Assembly (NCBI GenBank): GCA_024686195.1
Contig: JAIBDO010000004.1
Span: 1-37,932 of the forward strand
Origin: Gammaproteobacteria bacterium
Lineage (GTDB): Bacteria; Pseudomonadota; Gammaproteobacteria; GCA-001735895
DNA length: 37,932 bases
Reading direction: 5' to 3'
The translations under genes and the position numbers were made by a program. Below the pieces are notes generated by a model. The model was not told where the DNA came from, did not search any database, and saw nothing but the letters and a program-made list of their open reading frames with translations. Positions 1 to 9,140 of the stretch are shown here, one piece after another (the first letter of the stretch is position 1; each line of letters begins with the position of its first letter).

Positions 1-529
1 CCAGGCCTCGACCGCGGAAGTCGGGATGGGTGCATATACCACTGACCTCGCGCAGCGTGCCCGCGTGCATGCGTTCACCGGCCATCGCCGCCAGGCTCCC
101 ATTTTCGAACCAGCCGAAGTATTCACCAAGCTCGATGGTTCTCGGCCCGAAAGGTCCGGGATTGGTCAGCTGTGCCAGCGCAAACGCCTCGGTCGCATGC
201 TGTGGGCCGAGCCTGATCGCGTCAGGAAACTCATCAACTTCGGGCATCGCTGCATCCCAGACCATCCTGAACATGACTTTCTCGACATGAATGCTCCAGC
301 CTGCAGGCGCTTCGCCTTTCCACTGTGGGCAATAAAGTTTTTCATCGGGCTGGCAATAGGTGGCCAGCGTGTCGAAGTCAGGACGCGCGGGATCGGCAAA
401 GCCGATGATGGGCGAAAAGCCGGTGGCGTAGCGTCGCGCATCCTTCGCACCGGAGGCGTACTGGGCATGCGGACCGGTGAGGGTGAACCAGGTGATGTTG
501 TCGAGCAATTGATTCATCGTCTGGTGCAT
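1..529 (-). CDS. GNAT-family acetyltransferase (FR47-like), 3' end truncated by window edge
   Basis: Minus-strand frame from ATG at 529 (AGGAGGT-like SD just upstream) reads MHQTMNQLLDNITWFTLTGPHAQYASGAKDARRYATGFSPIIGFADPARPDF...AGERMHAGTLREVSGICTHPDFRGRGL; the last stretch is a GNAT acetyl-CoA binding motif (H-P-x-x-R-G-R-G). Open to the window edge. Confidence 0.8.
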   Translation of the reverse strand, partial: MHQTMNQLLDNITWFTLTGPHAQYASGAKDARRYATGFSPIIGFADPARPDFDTLATYCQPDEKLYCPQWKGEAPAGWSIHVEKVMFRMVWDAAMPEVDEFPDAIRLGPQHATEAFALAQLTNPGPFGPRTIELGEYFGWFENGSLAAMAGERMHAGTLREVSGICTHPDFRGRGL

Positions 530-552
530 GCGAATACCTCCAATGTGAGCAC

Positions 553-680
553 ATTCGGGGACAGTATACCTAATCCAAATTTCTTATTAACGATTTACCA
601 GGCTGTGCTCGGGTCGCCAGTGCAGGAAGGCTGGCAACTGGAAGACTGTCATTCAACAGATAGACTGTCGCCCGAATTCC
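553..680. repeat. Palindromic element copy (ATTCGGGGACAGTATACC ... ATAGACTGTCGCCCGAAT)
   Basis: Complementary ends; the inner segment ccaggctg..c..gccagtgcaggaagg resembles the copy near 10157. Confidence 0.65.
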
Positions 681-774
681 CGAATTCCCGAACTACTCAT
701 GACTGAACAATTTAACAGCAATAGCGCGCTGACTGCTGTGTGCTCCGCAGCGATCTACCGATGGCGGTGGCCTG

Positions 775-1296
775 CTAGAAGGATTCGATCTTTGACTCGC
801 CGAAACCGTTAAACCAGGGTTCGATGTCAGCATCGGAGCTCGATACTTTCGATACATGCGCTTCAATGCACTGCATCGTGTCGACCGCGGAAATGATATG
901 GGTGTTGAGTAAAACCGCATTCTCAACTGGCAGGCCGTAAATTATCAGGAATGTTTTCTCATCCGCTCGACCAAGGAATAACTGATCGCGGGTAGCAGCG
1001 CTCTGGGTGACGACCATTTCCACGATGGCATTGGCGCAGGCCATGGGTGTTATTGCTTTATCGATTTTTGGGGTGATGACAGAAATGCTGGTGGTTCCTG
1101 CGTTGCCGCGTAATCGAAAGAAAGGTTCGTCTACATTCATGGGATGCACTTCCATATCGATCTCCGGCATGCCGGGAATCGTAATGCGAACCTTTGGGTC
1201 AGACAGTTCAATGCTCAGGGGAGGCGTAGTTTCGCTCGCATGAAGACAGGTTGTAAAAAAGACGCTCAGGGCTATGGAGGTAAGTAGTTTTTGCAA
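775..1296 (-). CDS. Hypothetical secreted protein
   Basis: 173 aa ORF with signal peptide-like N-terminus MQKLLTSIALSVFFTTCLHAS; apparent TTG start. Confidence 0.55.
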   Translation of the reverse strand: MQKLLTSIALSVFFTTCLHASETTPPLSIELSDPKVRITIPGMPEIDMEVHPMNVDEPFFRLRGNAGTTSISVITPKIDKAITPMACANAIVEMVVTQSAATRDQLFLGRADEKTFLIIYGLPVENAVLLNTHIISAVDTMQCIEAHVSKVSSSDADIEPWFNGFGESKIESF

Positions 1297-1389
1297 TTTG
1301 AGAATTCCCGCGCTGTAAATGATCGATTTCAGTCAGCCGTAAAGTATATATTAAAAGGCAATTATGGCGATATAAAACCTGCCTCTGTG

Positions 1390-1446
1390 GCAATGGAGCG
1401 GTGCCCGCTTGCGCTGGGCAATTAAGGATACTGTCCGCCGAATAGA
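1390..1446. repeat. Partial palindromic element (gcgctgggcaattaaggatactgtccgccgaatag)
   Basis: Right half of the same element family; compare gcgctggggaattaattaaactgtccctcgatt at 8928-8960. Confidence 0.5.
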
Positions 1447-1562
1447 TGAACCTCTGGCATTAGTTGTTGTCTAGATTCGGTGAACTGCTAGACTATTCGC
1501 TGGCAGCACTACTTGAATTTCCACTAAAAAAACAAGGAATCAAGCTCCAGAAAACGCACCCC

Positions 1563-1940
1563 ATGGATCGACGACACACAAAACTCATCTCGACGCTAAT
1601 GGCGTTGCTGATGTTTATCTCCCCGATCAGTAGCCTGGCGATGCAGTCGGCTATGCAATCGGCGATGGCAGGGGACCACTCCAGCCATTGCCAGGAATCA
1701 GGTGCCGATTCGCATGCTCATTCCATGATCGGCGAGAATATGGAGTCCATCCAGTGTCTGATGGAACATTGTGCTGATGTTTGTGCTTCTATGCAGCATT
1801 GCTCAAGCCAGGCACCCATTATTCTCTCTCAGACCGACCATCAGGGTTATCTTAAAGGGCAAAGGCTCGCGTTAGACCCGGTAAAAGATTCTCATCTCTC
1901 CGTACACCCCCCAGGCTTATACCGCCCACCCCGGGCCTGA
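1563..1940 (+). CDS. Small secreted His/Cys/Met-rich protein (CopL-like), head of metal efflux locus
   Basis: ORF 1464..1940; the internal ATG at 1563 gives MDRRHTKLISTLMALLMFISPISSLA (signal peptide) followed by HSSHCQESGADSHAHSMIGENMESIQCLMEHCADVCASMQHC. Confidence 0.6.
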   Translation: MDRRHTKLISTLMALLMFISPISSLAMQSAMQSAMAGDHSSHCQESGADSHAHSMIGENMESIQCLMEHCADVCASMQHCSSQAPIILSQTDHQGYLKGQRLALDPVKDSHLSVHPPGLYRPPRA

Positions 1941-2059
1941 TTCTCTCTCCTTTAGCCGGTATTCAATGACCTGACTACCGGTTCGATTCTGTTACGGGCC
2001 AGTCGCGACTGCGTCCGCTATACACCCGGGCATTACGCCCATGCTTTAACCCGAGAGAT

Positions 2060-3400
2060 ATGTCGATGAAGTTACTGTCGAATAGAGATTCAATCCGTTT
2101 TTGTTTCCCCAGCCTTCTTTTAATGCTGATGTTGGCTGGGTCGAATAGTCTGGCCGCGGAGGTGCTGACCTTGAAAAAGGCAGAATATCTCGCGCTGCAG
2201 AACGAGCCCGGAATACTGGGGCTGGACGCTAAAACGCAATCCATGATGCAAAAAAGCATCGCTGCCGGCGAGCTTATGGATCCGAAGCTGCAGTTTGGTG
2301 TTCTCAATCTGCCAACTGACAGCTTTGAATTCGATCAGGAGAATATGACCCAGTTCAAGGTGGGCTACATCCAGCAATTCCCGTCAGGCGATAGTCGCGA
2401 GCTAAAGCGTGACAAAGCCGTTAGCCAATCGCGCCAATTTCAACACCAGATCGAAGAGCGCAAGCGCCAGCTGTTGACCCGGGTGCGGCTCTCTTACCTT
2501 GAAACAATTTACTGGGAGCAGGCGCGTGAGACCGTGCAGCAAAACCGGCAACTGGTCAGCCAGTTATCAGAATATGTGCAATCTCTGTTCGCGGTTGGAC
2601 GCACCAACCAGTTTGAGTTCATTAGCGTTCAACAACGGCTGAGCAAGCTGGACGATCGCTTGACTCAAATCGAACAGAACATAAGCGATGAGCGCTACAG
2701 ATTGTCGGAATGGGTCGGCGAGAGGTTCACCGAATTACCGCTAAGCGCTGGTCTGCCGGTGCTTGGACAAATTCCCTGGGAGCAACTTGATCTCGAGCAA
2801 ATCAATCAGTTGATTGCCCAACATCCAAAAATCCAGGAAATCAATAATCAGATCGACGTCAGCCGCATGGATCTGGAGTTGATTCGCGAGAGCGAGAAAC
2901 CGGGCTGGGCTTTGAATGTCAGTTACGCCTATCGCGAAGACGCGCCCGACGGCACGGATCGAGCTGATTTCTTCTCGGCCATGGTAACCCTGGACCTGCC
3001 GCTGTTCACCGAAAACAGGCAGGAAAAGCAACAACAGGCTCAACACTACGAAGTCAAAGCAAGTCAGCTGCAGCGTGACGCGATGCTGCGAAAATTGCGT
3101 TCTGATGTTCTGCGCCTGAAGACCAACCTCGAGCTGTCGGAACAACGCGTTGAGTTATACCGCGAGACCCTGGTGCTGCAGGCCGAACAGCGCTCTCAGG
3201 CTGCCTTGCAAACCTACCGGTCGGGGAGCGGAAGTTTTGCCGACATCATGCAGGCCTACATGGATGCACTGAACATACAGCTGGAGCAGAAACGCATTCA
3301 GATCGACAGCCTGAAATCCCGGGCACGATTATTGTATTTCCTGCAGGCATCGTCTGACGCGGAAAACACTCCCGCATCCTCATCAAATTATTCGAACTAG
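2060..3400 (+). CDS. TolC-family outer membrane efflux protein (CusC/CzcC type)
   Basis: 446 aa, signal peptide, coiled-coil outer membrane efflux protein pattern; directly upstream of cusB- and cusA-like genes. Confidence 0.85.
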   Translation: MSMKLLSNRDSIRFCFPSLLLMLMLAGSNSLAAEVLTLKKAEYLALQNEPGILGLDAKTQSMMQKSIAAGELMDPKLQFGVLNLPTDSFEFDQENMTQFKVGYIQQFPSGDSRELKRDKAVSQSRQFQHQIEERKRQLLTRVRLSYLETIYWEQARETVQQNRQLVSQLSEYVQSLFAVGRTNQFEFISVQQRLSKLDDRLTQIEQNISDERYRLSEWVGERFTELPLSAGLPVLGQIPWEQLDLEQINQLIAQHPKIQEINNQIDVSRMDLELIRESEKPGWALNVSYAYREDAPDGTDRADFFSAMVTLDLPLFTENRQEKQQQAQHYEVKASQLQRDAMLRKLRSDVLRLKTNLELSEQRVELYRETLVLQAEQRSQAALQTYRSGSGSFADIMQAYMDALNIQLEQKRIQIDSLKSRARLLYFLQASSDAENTPASSSNYSN

Positions 3401-3409
3401 AGGCTCAAA

Positions 3410-5371
3410 ATGAATCGATTACTCATTGGTTTTATCTTTATCGTTCTGGGCATCACGATCGGCTATTCCGCGCAATCGCATATCCGCGAGATCCTCGTTA
3501 GCAGCGGGCTTTCAGATGCAAAAAGCATGGATGGCTCAGGCGCGTCGGAAAGAGAGGTTCTTTACTGGGTTGCGCCAATGGACGCGAACTATCAGCGCGA
3601 CCAACCCGGTAAATCGCCCATGGGCATGGACCTGGTGGCCGTCTACGCCGATGAAGCCAGCTCGGAAGCGGGCGTTGTCAAGATTAACCCGACGGTCGTC
3701 AACAATCTAGGTGTGCGCACCAGCAAGGCCACACTGGGCGTACTTAACCGTGATATCGATACCGTTGGCTATATCGGTTTTGACGAAGAGAAGATCTTCC
3801 ACGTGCATACACGTGTCGAGGGCTGGATCGAGCGCCTGCTGGTGAAGACCGAAGGGGAAAAAGTCAAAAAGGGTCAGAAACTTTTCGAGATCTATAGCCC
3901 GGAACTGGTCAACGCGCAGGAGGAGTATCTGTCTGCGCTGAACAGCAAGAATGAATTTTTGGTAAAGGCATCGGAAAAACGACTGCGTCTACTGGGGATC
4001 GGAAAGCAGCAAGTCAGGCGTTTGAAAGAATCTCGCAAAGTCCGCCAACGGATCGATTATTTCGCAGAACACACGGGGTTTTTAGATGTGCTGAATATCC
4101 GCGAAGGCATGTTTGTCAAACCAGCGACTGACATACTCTCGATCGGCCAGCTGGATACTGTCTGGGTTATTGCCGAGGTATTCGAGCAGCAGGCTAGCTG
4201 GATCAGTGCCGGGCAGGACGTCGACATGTCGGTGACAGCCCTTCCCGGACGCAGCTGGAGTGGGAAGGTGGATTACATCTATCCTGTGCTCGATGCCAGC
4301 ACCCGGACTTTAAGGGTCAGAGTGCGTTTCGATAACCCGGATTTCCTGTTAAAGCCTAATATGTATGTGCGCCTGCAGATTCATGCCGCCACCGATCAAC
4401 AAACCATTTACATCCCGCGTGAAGCGCTGATACGCAGCGGCAGGATGGACCGGGTCGTGCTTGCGTTGGGCGAGGGCAAATTCAAATCGGTGGTGGTCAA
4501 CGCCGGAATCGAAAGCGATTCGGATGTCGAAATCCTCGAGGGTCTACAACAAGACGATGTGGTGGTTACTTCCGCGCAGTTCCTGATTGATTCCGAATCC
4601 AGTTTGACCGCTGAATTCGGGCGTATGGAGGACGCCGAAATGGCTATGAGCAAGGATGCAAGCCCCGATGAGGCCTGGGTAGACGGCGAGGTAACTGCGG
4701 TAATGGCTGGCCACAACATGCTGACCGTGCAACACCAGCCGGTCGACAGTTGGGGCTGGCCGGAGATGGTCATGGACTTCACTGTCAACGAGTCCATTGC
4801 GCTCGACGATTTCAAGGCTGGATCGACTATCCGTATGCTTGTGCAAAAGCTGGCATCCGGTGGCCTCGAGGTGGTTGAGATTGAAGCTGCGGATATGAGC
4901 CCAGACATGGACGACACGATGGTGTGGGTAGACGGGGAGGTTACCGCGGTCATGCCGGGTCACAACATGCTGACCATTCAGCATCAGCCGGTAGACGCCT
5001 GGGGCTGGCCGGTGATGACGATGGATTTCAATGTCGACAATGACGTTCCCATCGCGCACATCAAGAACGGTGAAGCGATTCGCTTCCAGGTTAAAAAGCT
5101 GGACAGCGGCGGTATCCGCGTCGTCGCTATCGACGATGACCGGGTTGCCTGGGTTAAAGGCCGGGTAAACCAGGTTAAAACCGATCAGCGCAAGCTCAAC
5201 CTGGATCACCAGCCGGTCGATGCCTGGGACTGGCCGGTGATGACGATGGATTTTCCGCTCGCCGACGCGGTTGATATCAAGCAGTTCAAGGAAGACCAGA
5301 AAGTCCAGGTTCTGGTGATCAAGAAAGAATCCGGTGCCATCGAAATCATCGATGTAAAAAAGGAGATGTAA
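3410..5371 (+). CDS. cusB: Efflux RND transporter periplasmic adaptor (CusB-like) with heavy-metal-binding domain and three C-terminal CusF-like domains
   Basis: 653 aa; YWVAPMDANYQRDQPGKSPMGMDLVAVY heavy-metal-binding motif, HlyD/CusB core, then three repeats of the form (V/A)WVxGxV...HQPVDxWxWPxMxMDF. Confidence 0.88.
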   Translation: MNRLLIGFIFIVLGITIGYSAQSHIREILVSSGLSDAKSMDGSGASEREVLYWVAPMDANYQRDQPGKSPMGMDLVAVYADEASSEAGVVKINPTVVNNLGVRTSKATLGVLNRDIDTVGYIGFDEEKIFHVHTRVEGWIERLLVKTEGEKVKKGQKLFEIYSPELVNAQEEYLSALNSKNEFLVKASEKRLRLLGIGKQQVRRLKESRKVRQRIDYFAEHTGFLDVLNIREGMFVKPATDILSIGQLDTVWVIAEVFEQQASWISAGQDVDMSVTALPGRSWSGKVDYIYPVLDASTRTLRVRVRFDNPDFLLKPNMYVRLQIHAATDQQTIYIPREALIRSGRMDRVVLALGEGKFKSVVVNAGIESDSDVEILEGLQQDDVVVTSAQFLIDSESSLTAEFGRMEDAEMAMSKDASPDEAWVDGEVTAVMAGHNMLTVQHQPVDSWGWPEMVMDFTVNESIALDDFKAGSTIRMLVQKLASGGLEVVEIEAADMSPDMDDTMVWVDGEVTAVMPGHNMLTIQHQPVDAWGWPVMTMDFNVDNDVPIAHIKNGEAIRFQVKKLDSGGIRVVAIDDDRVAWVKGRVNQVKTDQRKLNLDHQPVDAWDWPVMTMDFPLADAVDIKQFKEDQKVQVLVIKKESGAIEIIDVKKEM

Positions 5372-5372
5372 C

Positions 5373-8300
5373 ATGATTGCCGCCATTATTCACTGGTCGA
5401 TACGCAATCGATTCTTCGTCATTTTATCGACCCTGATACTGTTGGGTGCGGGCGTTTACGCCGTCAAACAAACGCCCATCGATGCGATACCGGATTTGTC
5501 CGACGTGCAGGTCATCGTTAAAACCAGCTACCCCGGGCAGGCGCCGCAGGTGGTGGAGGACCAGGTCACCTACCCGTTGACCACCGCCATGCTTTCCGTG
5601 CCCAAGGCGGTCACCGTACGTGGCTTTTCGTTCTTCGGAGATTCCTATGTTTATGTCATTTTCGAGGAAGGCACCGATCTGTACTGGGCTCGCTCGCGGG
5701 TGCTGGAATACCTGAGTCAGGTCTCCGCCTCCCTGCCCGCTGCCGCCAAACCGCAACTCGGACCAGATGCGACCGGCGTCGGTTGGGTGTTCGGTTATGC
5801 GCTGGTCGATCGTAGCGGCAGACACGACATCAGCCAGTTGCGCAGCATGCAGGATTTCTTTCTCAAGTATGAACTGCAGACGGTGCCCGGTGTATCCGAG
5901 ATTGCCACCTTTGGCGGCATGGTCAAACAGTACCAGGTGGTGGTCGACCCTGATCGCCTGCGCGCCTACAACCTGCCGATCAGCGCGATCCAGATGGCCA
6001 TCAAGATGGGTAACCAGGAAGCCGGTGCGTCGGTGATCGAAATGGGAGAAGCCGAATACATGGTGACCGCCAGTGGCTATCTCGACGGCATCGAGAGCCT
6101 GAAACGTATTCCGCTAGGACTCAATCAAAACGGTGTACCGCTGCAACTCAAGGATGTCGCCGATGTCATTACCGGGCCGCAAATCCGCCGTGGTATCGCC
6201 GACCTGAACGGCGAGGGCGAGGTCGTCGGCGCTTATGTCGTCATGCGTTTTGGCGAAAATGCGCAGACCACGATCGACAGCATAAAGGAGAGGCTCCAGT
6301 CGCTGCAGAAAGGGCTTCCTGACGGTGTGGAAATCGTGACCACTTACGATCGTTCCAACCTGATTCAGCAGGCGGTTAAAAACCTGTACGAAAAGTTGCT
6401 GGAAGAGTTTATTGTCGTGGTGCTGATCTGTGCCCTTTTCCTGTTCCATTTTCGCTCTTCGCTGGTCATCATCATCAGCTTACCTATCGGCATCCTGGGT
6501 GCATTCGTGATCATGTATGCGCAGGGTTTGAATGCCAATATCATGTCTCTCGGCGGCATTGCCATCGCCATCGGCGCGATGGTCGATGGTGCTATCGTGA
6601 TGATCGAAAACGTGCACAAGCACATTGAAAGCAAGCCATTGACGCCGGAGAATCGTTGGCAGATTATCGGTGAAGCTTCGGTTGAAGTCGGGCCGCCACT
6701 TTTCTTCTCATTGCTCATCATCACCCTGAGCTTTCTGCCGGTATTCACGCTGGAGGCCCAGGAAGGAAAAATGTTTGCCCCGCTCGCCTATACCAAAACC
6801 TATGCGATGGCGGTTGCCGCCGGGTTGTCGATTACCCTGGTGCCGGTGTTAATGGGGTATTTCGTTCGCGGGAAAATAATTCCGGAGCATAAGAATCCGT
6901 TTAACCGTCTGGTTACCTGGATTTACCTGCCGGTTATTCGGGCAGTGCTGGATGGGCCTAAAACCATGATCCTCATCGCCATGATCGTGCTTGCCATCGG
7001 CCTGTGGCCCGCCACCAAAATCGGCAGTGAATTCATGCCGCCGCTGGACGAGGGCGATTTGATGTACATGCCGACGACCTATCCGGGCATTTCCATCGGC
7101 AAGGCGCGCGAGTTGCTGCAACAAACCGACAAGCTGATCAAGACGGTCCCGGAAGTGAAATCGGTGTTTGGCAAGATCGGCCGAGCCGACTCGGCCACCG
7201 ATCCGGCACCGTTGACGATGATCGAAACGCTGATACAGCTTAAGCCGAAATCGGAATGGCGCCCCGGCGTCACCACCGACTCGTTACGCGCCGAACTCGA
7301 CAGTCTGGTGAAGTTCCCGGGGTTGACCAACGCATGGGTCATGCCGATCAAAACCCGCATCGATATGCTGGCTACCGGAATCAAGACCCCGGTGGGCATC
7401 AAGGTGGCTGGGCCAAAACTGGATGTGATCGAAGCCATCGGCAAGCAGCTTGAACCACTGCTCAAGGACATTCGGGGCACCGCCTCCGTGTATTCCGAGC
7501 GCGTGGCGGGTGGTCGCTACATCAAGGTCGATATCGACCGTAACAAGGCGGCGCGTTATGGGCTCAACATAGCGGACGTACAAAGCGTTATTAAAATGGC
7601 GATAGGCGGAATGAGCGTTGCGCAAACCATCGAGGGACTGGAGCGCTATCCGATCAATATCCGCTATCCGCAGGCCTATCGAGACTCGGTCGAGAAAATA
7701 CGCTTGTTGCCATTGACCACAAAAAACGGTCAGCGCATTGCGCTCTCGGATGTGGCCGATGTGCGCATCGAGGACGGACCACCGGCGATTAAGAGCGAGA
7801 ATGCCCGCCTGAATGGCTGGACGCTGGTCGATATCGCCGATCGTGATCTTGGCTCCTATGTTGAAGAGGCCCAGCGTGTGGTGGCGGATAATCTCGAATT
7901 GCCCGCGGGTTACTCGATTGCCTGGTCGGGTCAGTACGAGTATATGGTGCGTGCCAGGGAACGCCTGTCCGTCGTAGTCCCGTTGACGCTGGCCATTATC
8001 ATGCTGCTGCTGTACATCAACTTTCGTAACGTGGTCGAAGTGCTGATCATCATGGGCACGCTGCCCTTTGCGCTCATCGGTGGCATCTGGCTGATTTATC
8101 TGTTGGGCTACGATATGTCGGTCGCCGTGGGCGTGGGCTTCATCGCCCTGGCCGGGGTGACCGTGGAAATCGGCGTGTTGATGCTGGTGTACCTGAACCT
8201 GGCATTTTCCCGGGTCAAGCTAAAGGCGATGAATGAAAATCGCGAACTGAACCGGGATGAAATACGCAGCGCAGTCGAGGAGGGTGCGGGCCGGCGCGTG

Positions 8301-8525
8301 CGCCCGATCATGATGACCGTTGCGGCTATAGTGGTTGGCCTGATTCCGATCATGTTCGGCGAAGGTACCGGATCGGAAGTCATGCAAAGGATCGCCGGGC
8401 CAATGATTGGCGGCATGATAAGTTCTCTGGTACTGACGTTGCTGGTGATTCCGGCGATTTACTTCCTGTGGAAGTCCAGTACCCGCCTGAAACCCCGTGC
8501 ACCAATATCGAAACAGGAGGCCTGA
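5373..8525 (+). CDS. cusA: Heavy-metal RND efflux permease (CusA/CzcA family)
   Basis: 1050 aa HME-RND permease; PIDAIPDLSDVQVIVKTSYPGQAPQVVEDQVTYPL and PPLDEGDLMYMPTTYPG motifs; APLTMIE and RIDMLATGIK resemble CusA. Confidence 0.92.
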   Translation: MIAAIIHWSIRNRFFVILSTLILLGAGVYAVKQTPIDAIPDLSDVQVIVKTSYPGQAPQVVEDQVTYPLTTAMLSVPKAVTVRGFSFFGDSYVYVIFEEGTDLYWARSRVLEYLSQVSASLPAAAKPQLGPDATGVGWVFGYALVDRSGRHDISQLRSMQDFFLKYELQTVPGVSEIATFGGMVKQYQVVVDPDRLRAYNLPISAIQMAIKMGNQEAGASVIEMGEAEYMVTASGYLDGIESLKRIPLGLNQNGVPLQLKDVADVITGPQIRRGIADLNGEGEVVGAYVVMRFGENAQTTIDSIKERLQSLQKGLPDGVEIVTTYDRSNLIQQAVKNLYEKLLEEFIVVVLICALFLFHFRSSLVIIISLPIGILGAFVIMYAQGLNANIMSLGGIAIAIGAMVDGAIVMIENVHKHIESKPLTPENRWQIIGEASVEVGPPLFFSLLIITLSFLPVFTLEAQEGKMFAPLAYTKTYAMAVAAGLSITLVPVLMGYFVRGKIIPEHKNPFNRLVTWIYLPVIRAVLDGPKTMILIAMIVLAIGLWPATKIGSEFMPPLDEGDLMYMPTTYPGISIGKARELLQQTDKLIKTVPEVKSVFGKIGRADSATDPAPLTMIETLIQLKPKSEWRPGVTTDSLRAELDSLVKFPGLTNAWVMPIKTRIDMLATGIKTPVGIKVAGPKLDVIEAIGKQLEPLLKDIRGTASVYSERVAGGRYIKVDIDRNKAARYGLNIADVQSVIKMAIGGMSVAQTIEGLERYPINIRYPQAYRDSVEKIRLLPLTTKNGQRIALSDVADVRIEDGPPAIKSENARLNGWTLVDIADRDLGSYVEEAQRVVADNLELPAGYSIAWSGQYEYMVRARERLSVVVPLTLAIIMLLLYINFRNVVEVLIIMGTLPFALIGGIWLIYLLGYDMSVAVGVGFIALAGVTVEIGVLMLVYLNLAFSRVKLKAMNENRELNRDEIRSAVEEGAGRRVRPIMMTVAAIVVGLIPIMFGEGTGSEVMQRIAGPMIGGMISSLVLTLLVIPAIYFLWKSSTRLKPRAPISKQEA

Positions 8526-8527
8526 TA

Positions 8528-8836
8528 ATGAAATACTGCAAAGTAGTGGCGATCATGAATGTCACGGACTACAACGTGCTGCATCTGCCCATTCAGCAGA
8601 TGGATGTCCCGGGCGTAACCGTCAGCATGGTTAAAGGGTTTGGCGACTGCGTTAATAACTTCAGCCCTTATGGATTCTCCAACAACATGAAAGTGGAAAT
8701 CTATACCTCCGCAGAACAGGCAGAAGTGATTGCCGTCGAGTTAGCTGCGCTGGGCGATCAATTGACAGAAGGTGGTGGTGTCGTTGCGATCGAACCAGTG
8801 CAGCAGTTGATGAATGTCAGAAAGCTCCAGAATTAG
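8528..8836 (+). CDS. PII-like protein (PII-NG type, associated with heavy-metal efflux)
   Basis: ATG at 8528, 3 nt after the cusA stop, SD AGGAGG inside the cusA end. VPGVTVSMVKGFGD and KVEIYTSAEQAEVIAVELAAL..GGGVVAIEPVQQLMNVR match the PII core pattern; canonical T-loop Tyr region absent. Confidence 0.75.
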   Translation: MKYCKVVAIMNVTDYNVLHLPIQQMDVPGVTVSMVKGFGDCVNNFSPYGFSNNMKVEIYTSAEQAEVIAVELAALGDQLTEGGGVVAIEPVQQLMNVRKLQN

Positions 8837-8864
8837 AGCAAAAGGAGGATAGAGTTACGCTTCT

Positions 8865-8969
8865 ATTCCGGGGGATAATTTCGCGGACAGTATACTTAAC
8901 TCTTTGGCGATAGCTCGACACAGGCTGGCGCTGGGGAATTAATTAAACTGTCCCTCGATTATCTCGATT
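8865..8969. repeat. Palindromic element copy between PII-like gene and cusA scar
   Basis: gcggacagtatacttaac ... aattaattaaactgtccctcgatt. Confidence 0.6.
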
Positions 8970-9140
8970 ATGCAAAGGATCACCGGGTCAATGATCGGCA
9001 GCATGATTAAGCCTCCTGGTATTGACGTTGCTGGTGATACTGGCGATTTACTTCCTGTGGAAATCCTGTATCCGCCTGAAGTCCTGTATAAAATTATCGA
9101 AAACGGAGACATGAAAATGAAATACTTGTCCAAAGTAGTA
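8970..9140 (+). pseudogene. Degenerate second copy of the cusA 3' end plus the start of the downstream gene
   Basis: atgcaaaggatcaccgggtcaatgatcggcagcatgatt...gcgatttacttcctgtggaaatcctgtatccgcctgaa...atgaaatac..aaagtagt aligns nearly end to end with 8382-8547; a 1-nt insertion shifts the cusA frame. Confidence 0.8.

Noticed and set aside
26-706. 226 aa plus-strand ORF at the left edge.
   Set aside because: It is antisense to the GNAT acetyltransferase frame and runs through a palindromic repeat; composition is typical of a shadow ORF.
4544-5386. 280 aa minus-strand ORF opposite cusB with internal repeats.
   Set aside because: The repeats only mirror the CusF-like repeats of the sense strand; no start signal or family resemblance.
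8970-9110. N-terminal extension MQRITGSMIGSMIKPPGIDVAGDTGDLLPV... of the cupredoxin ORF.
   Set aside because: It is the frame-shifted remnant of the cusA 3' end, not real coding sequence; the signal peptide begins at 9111.
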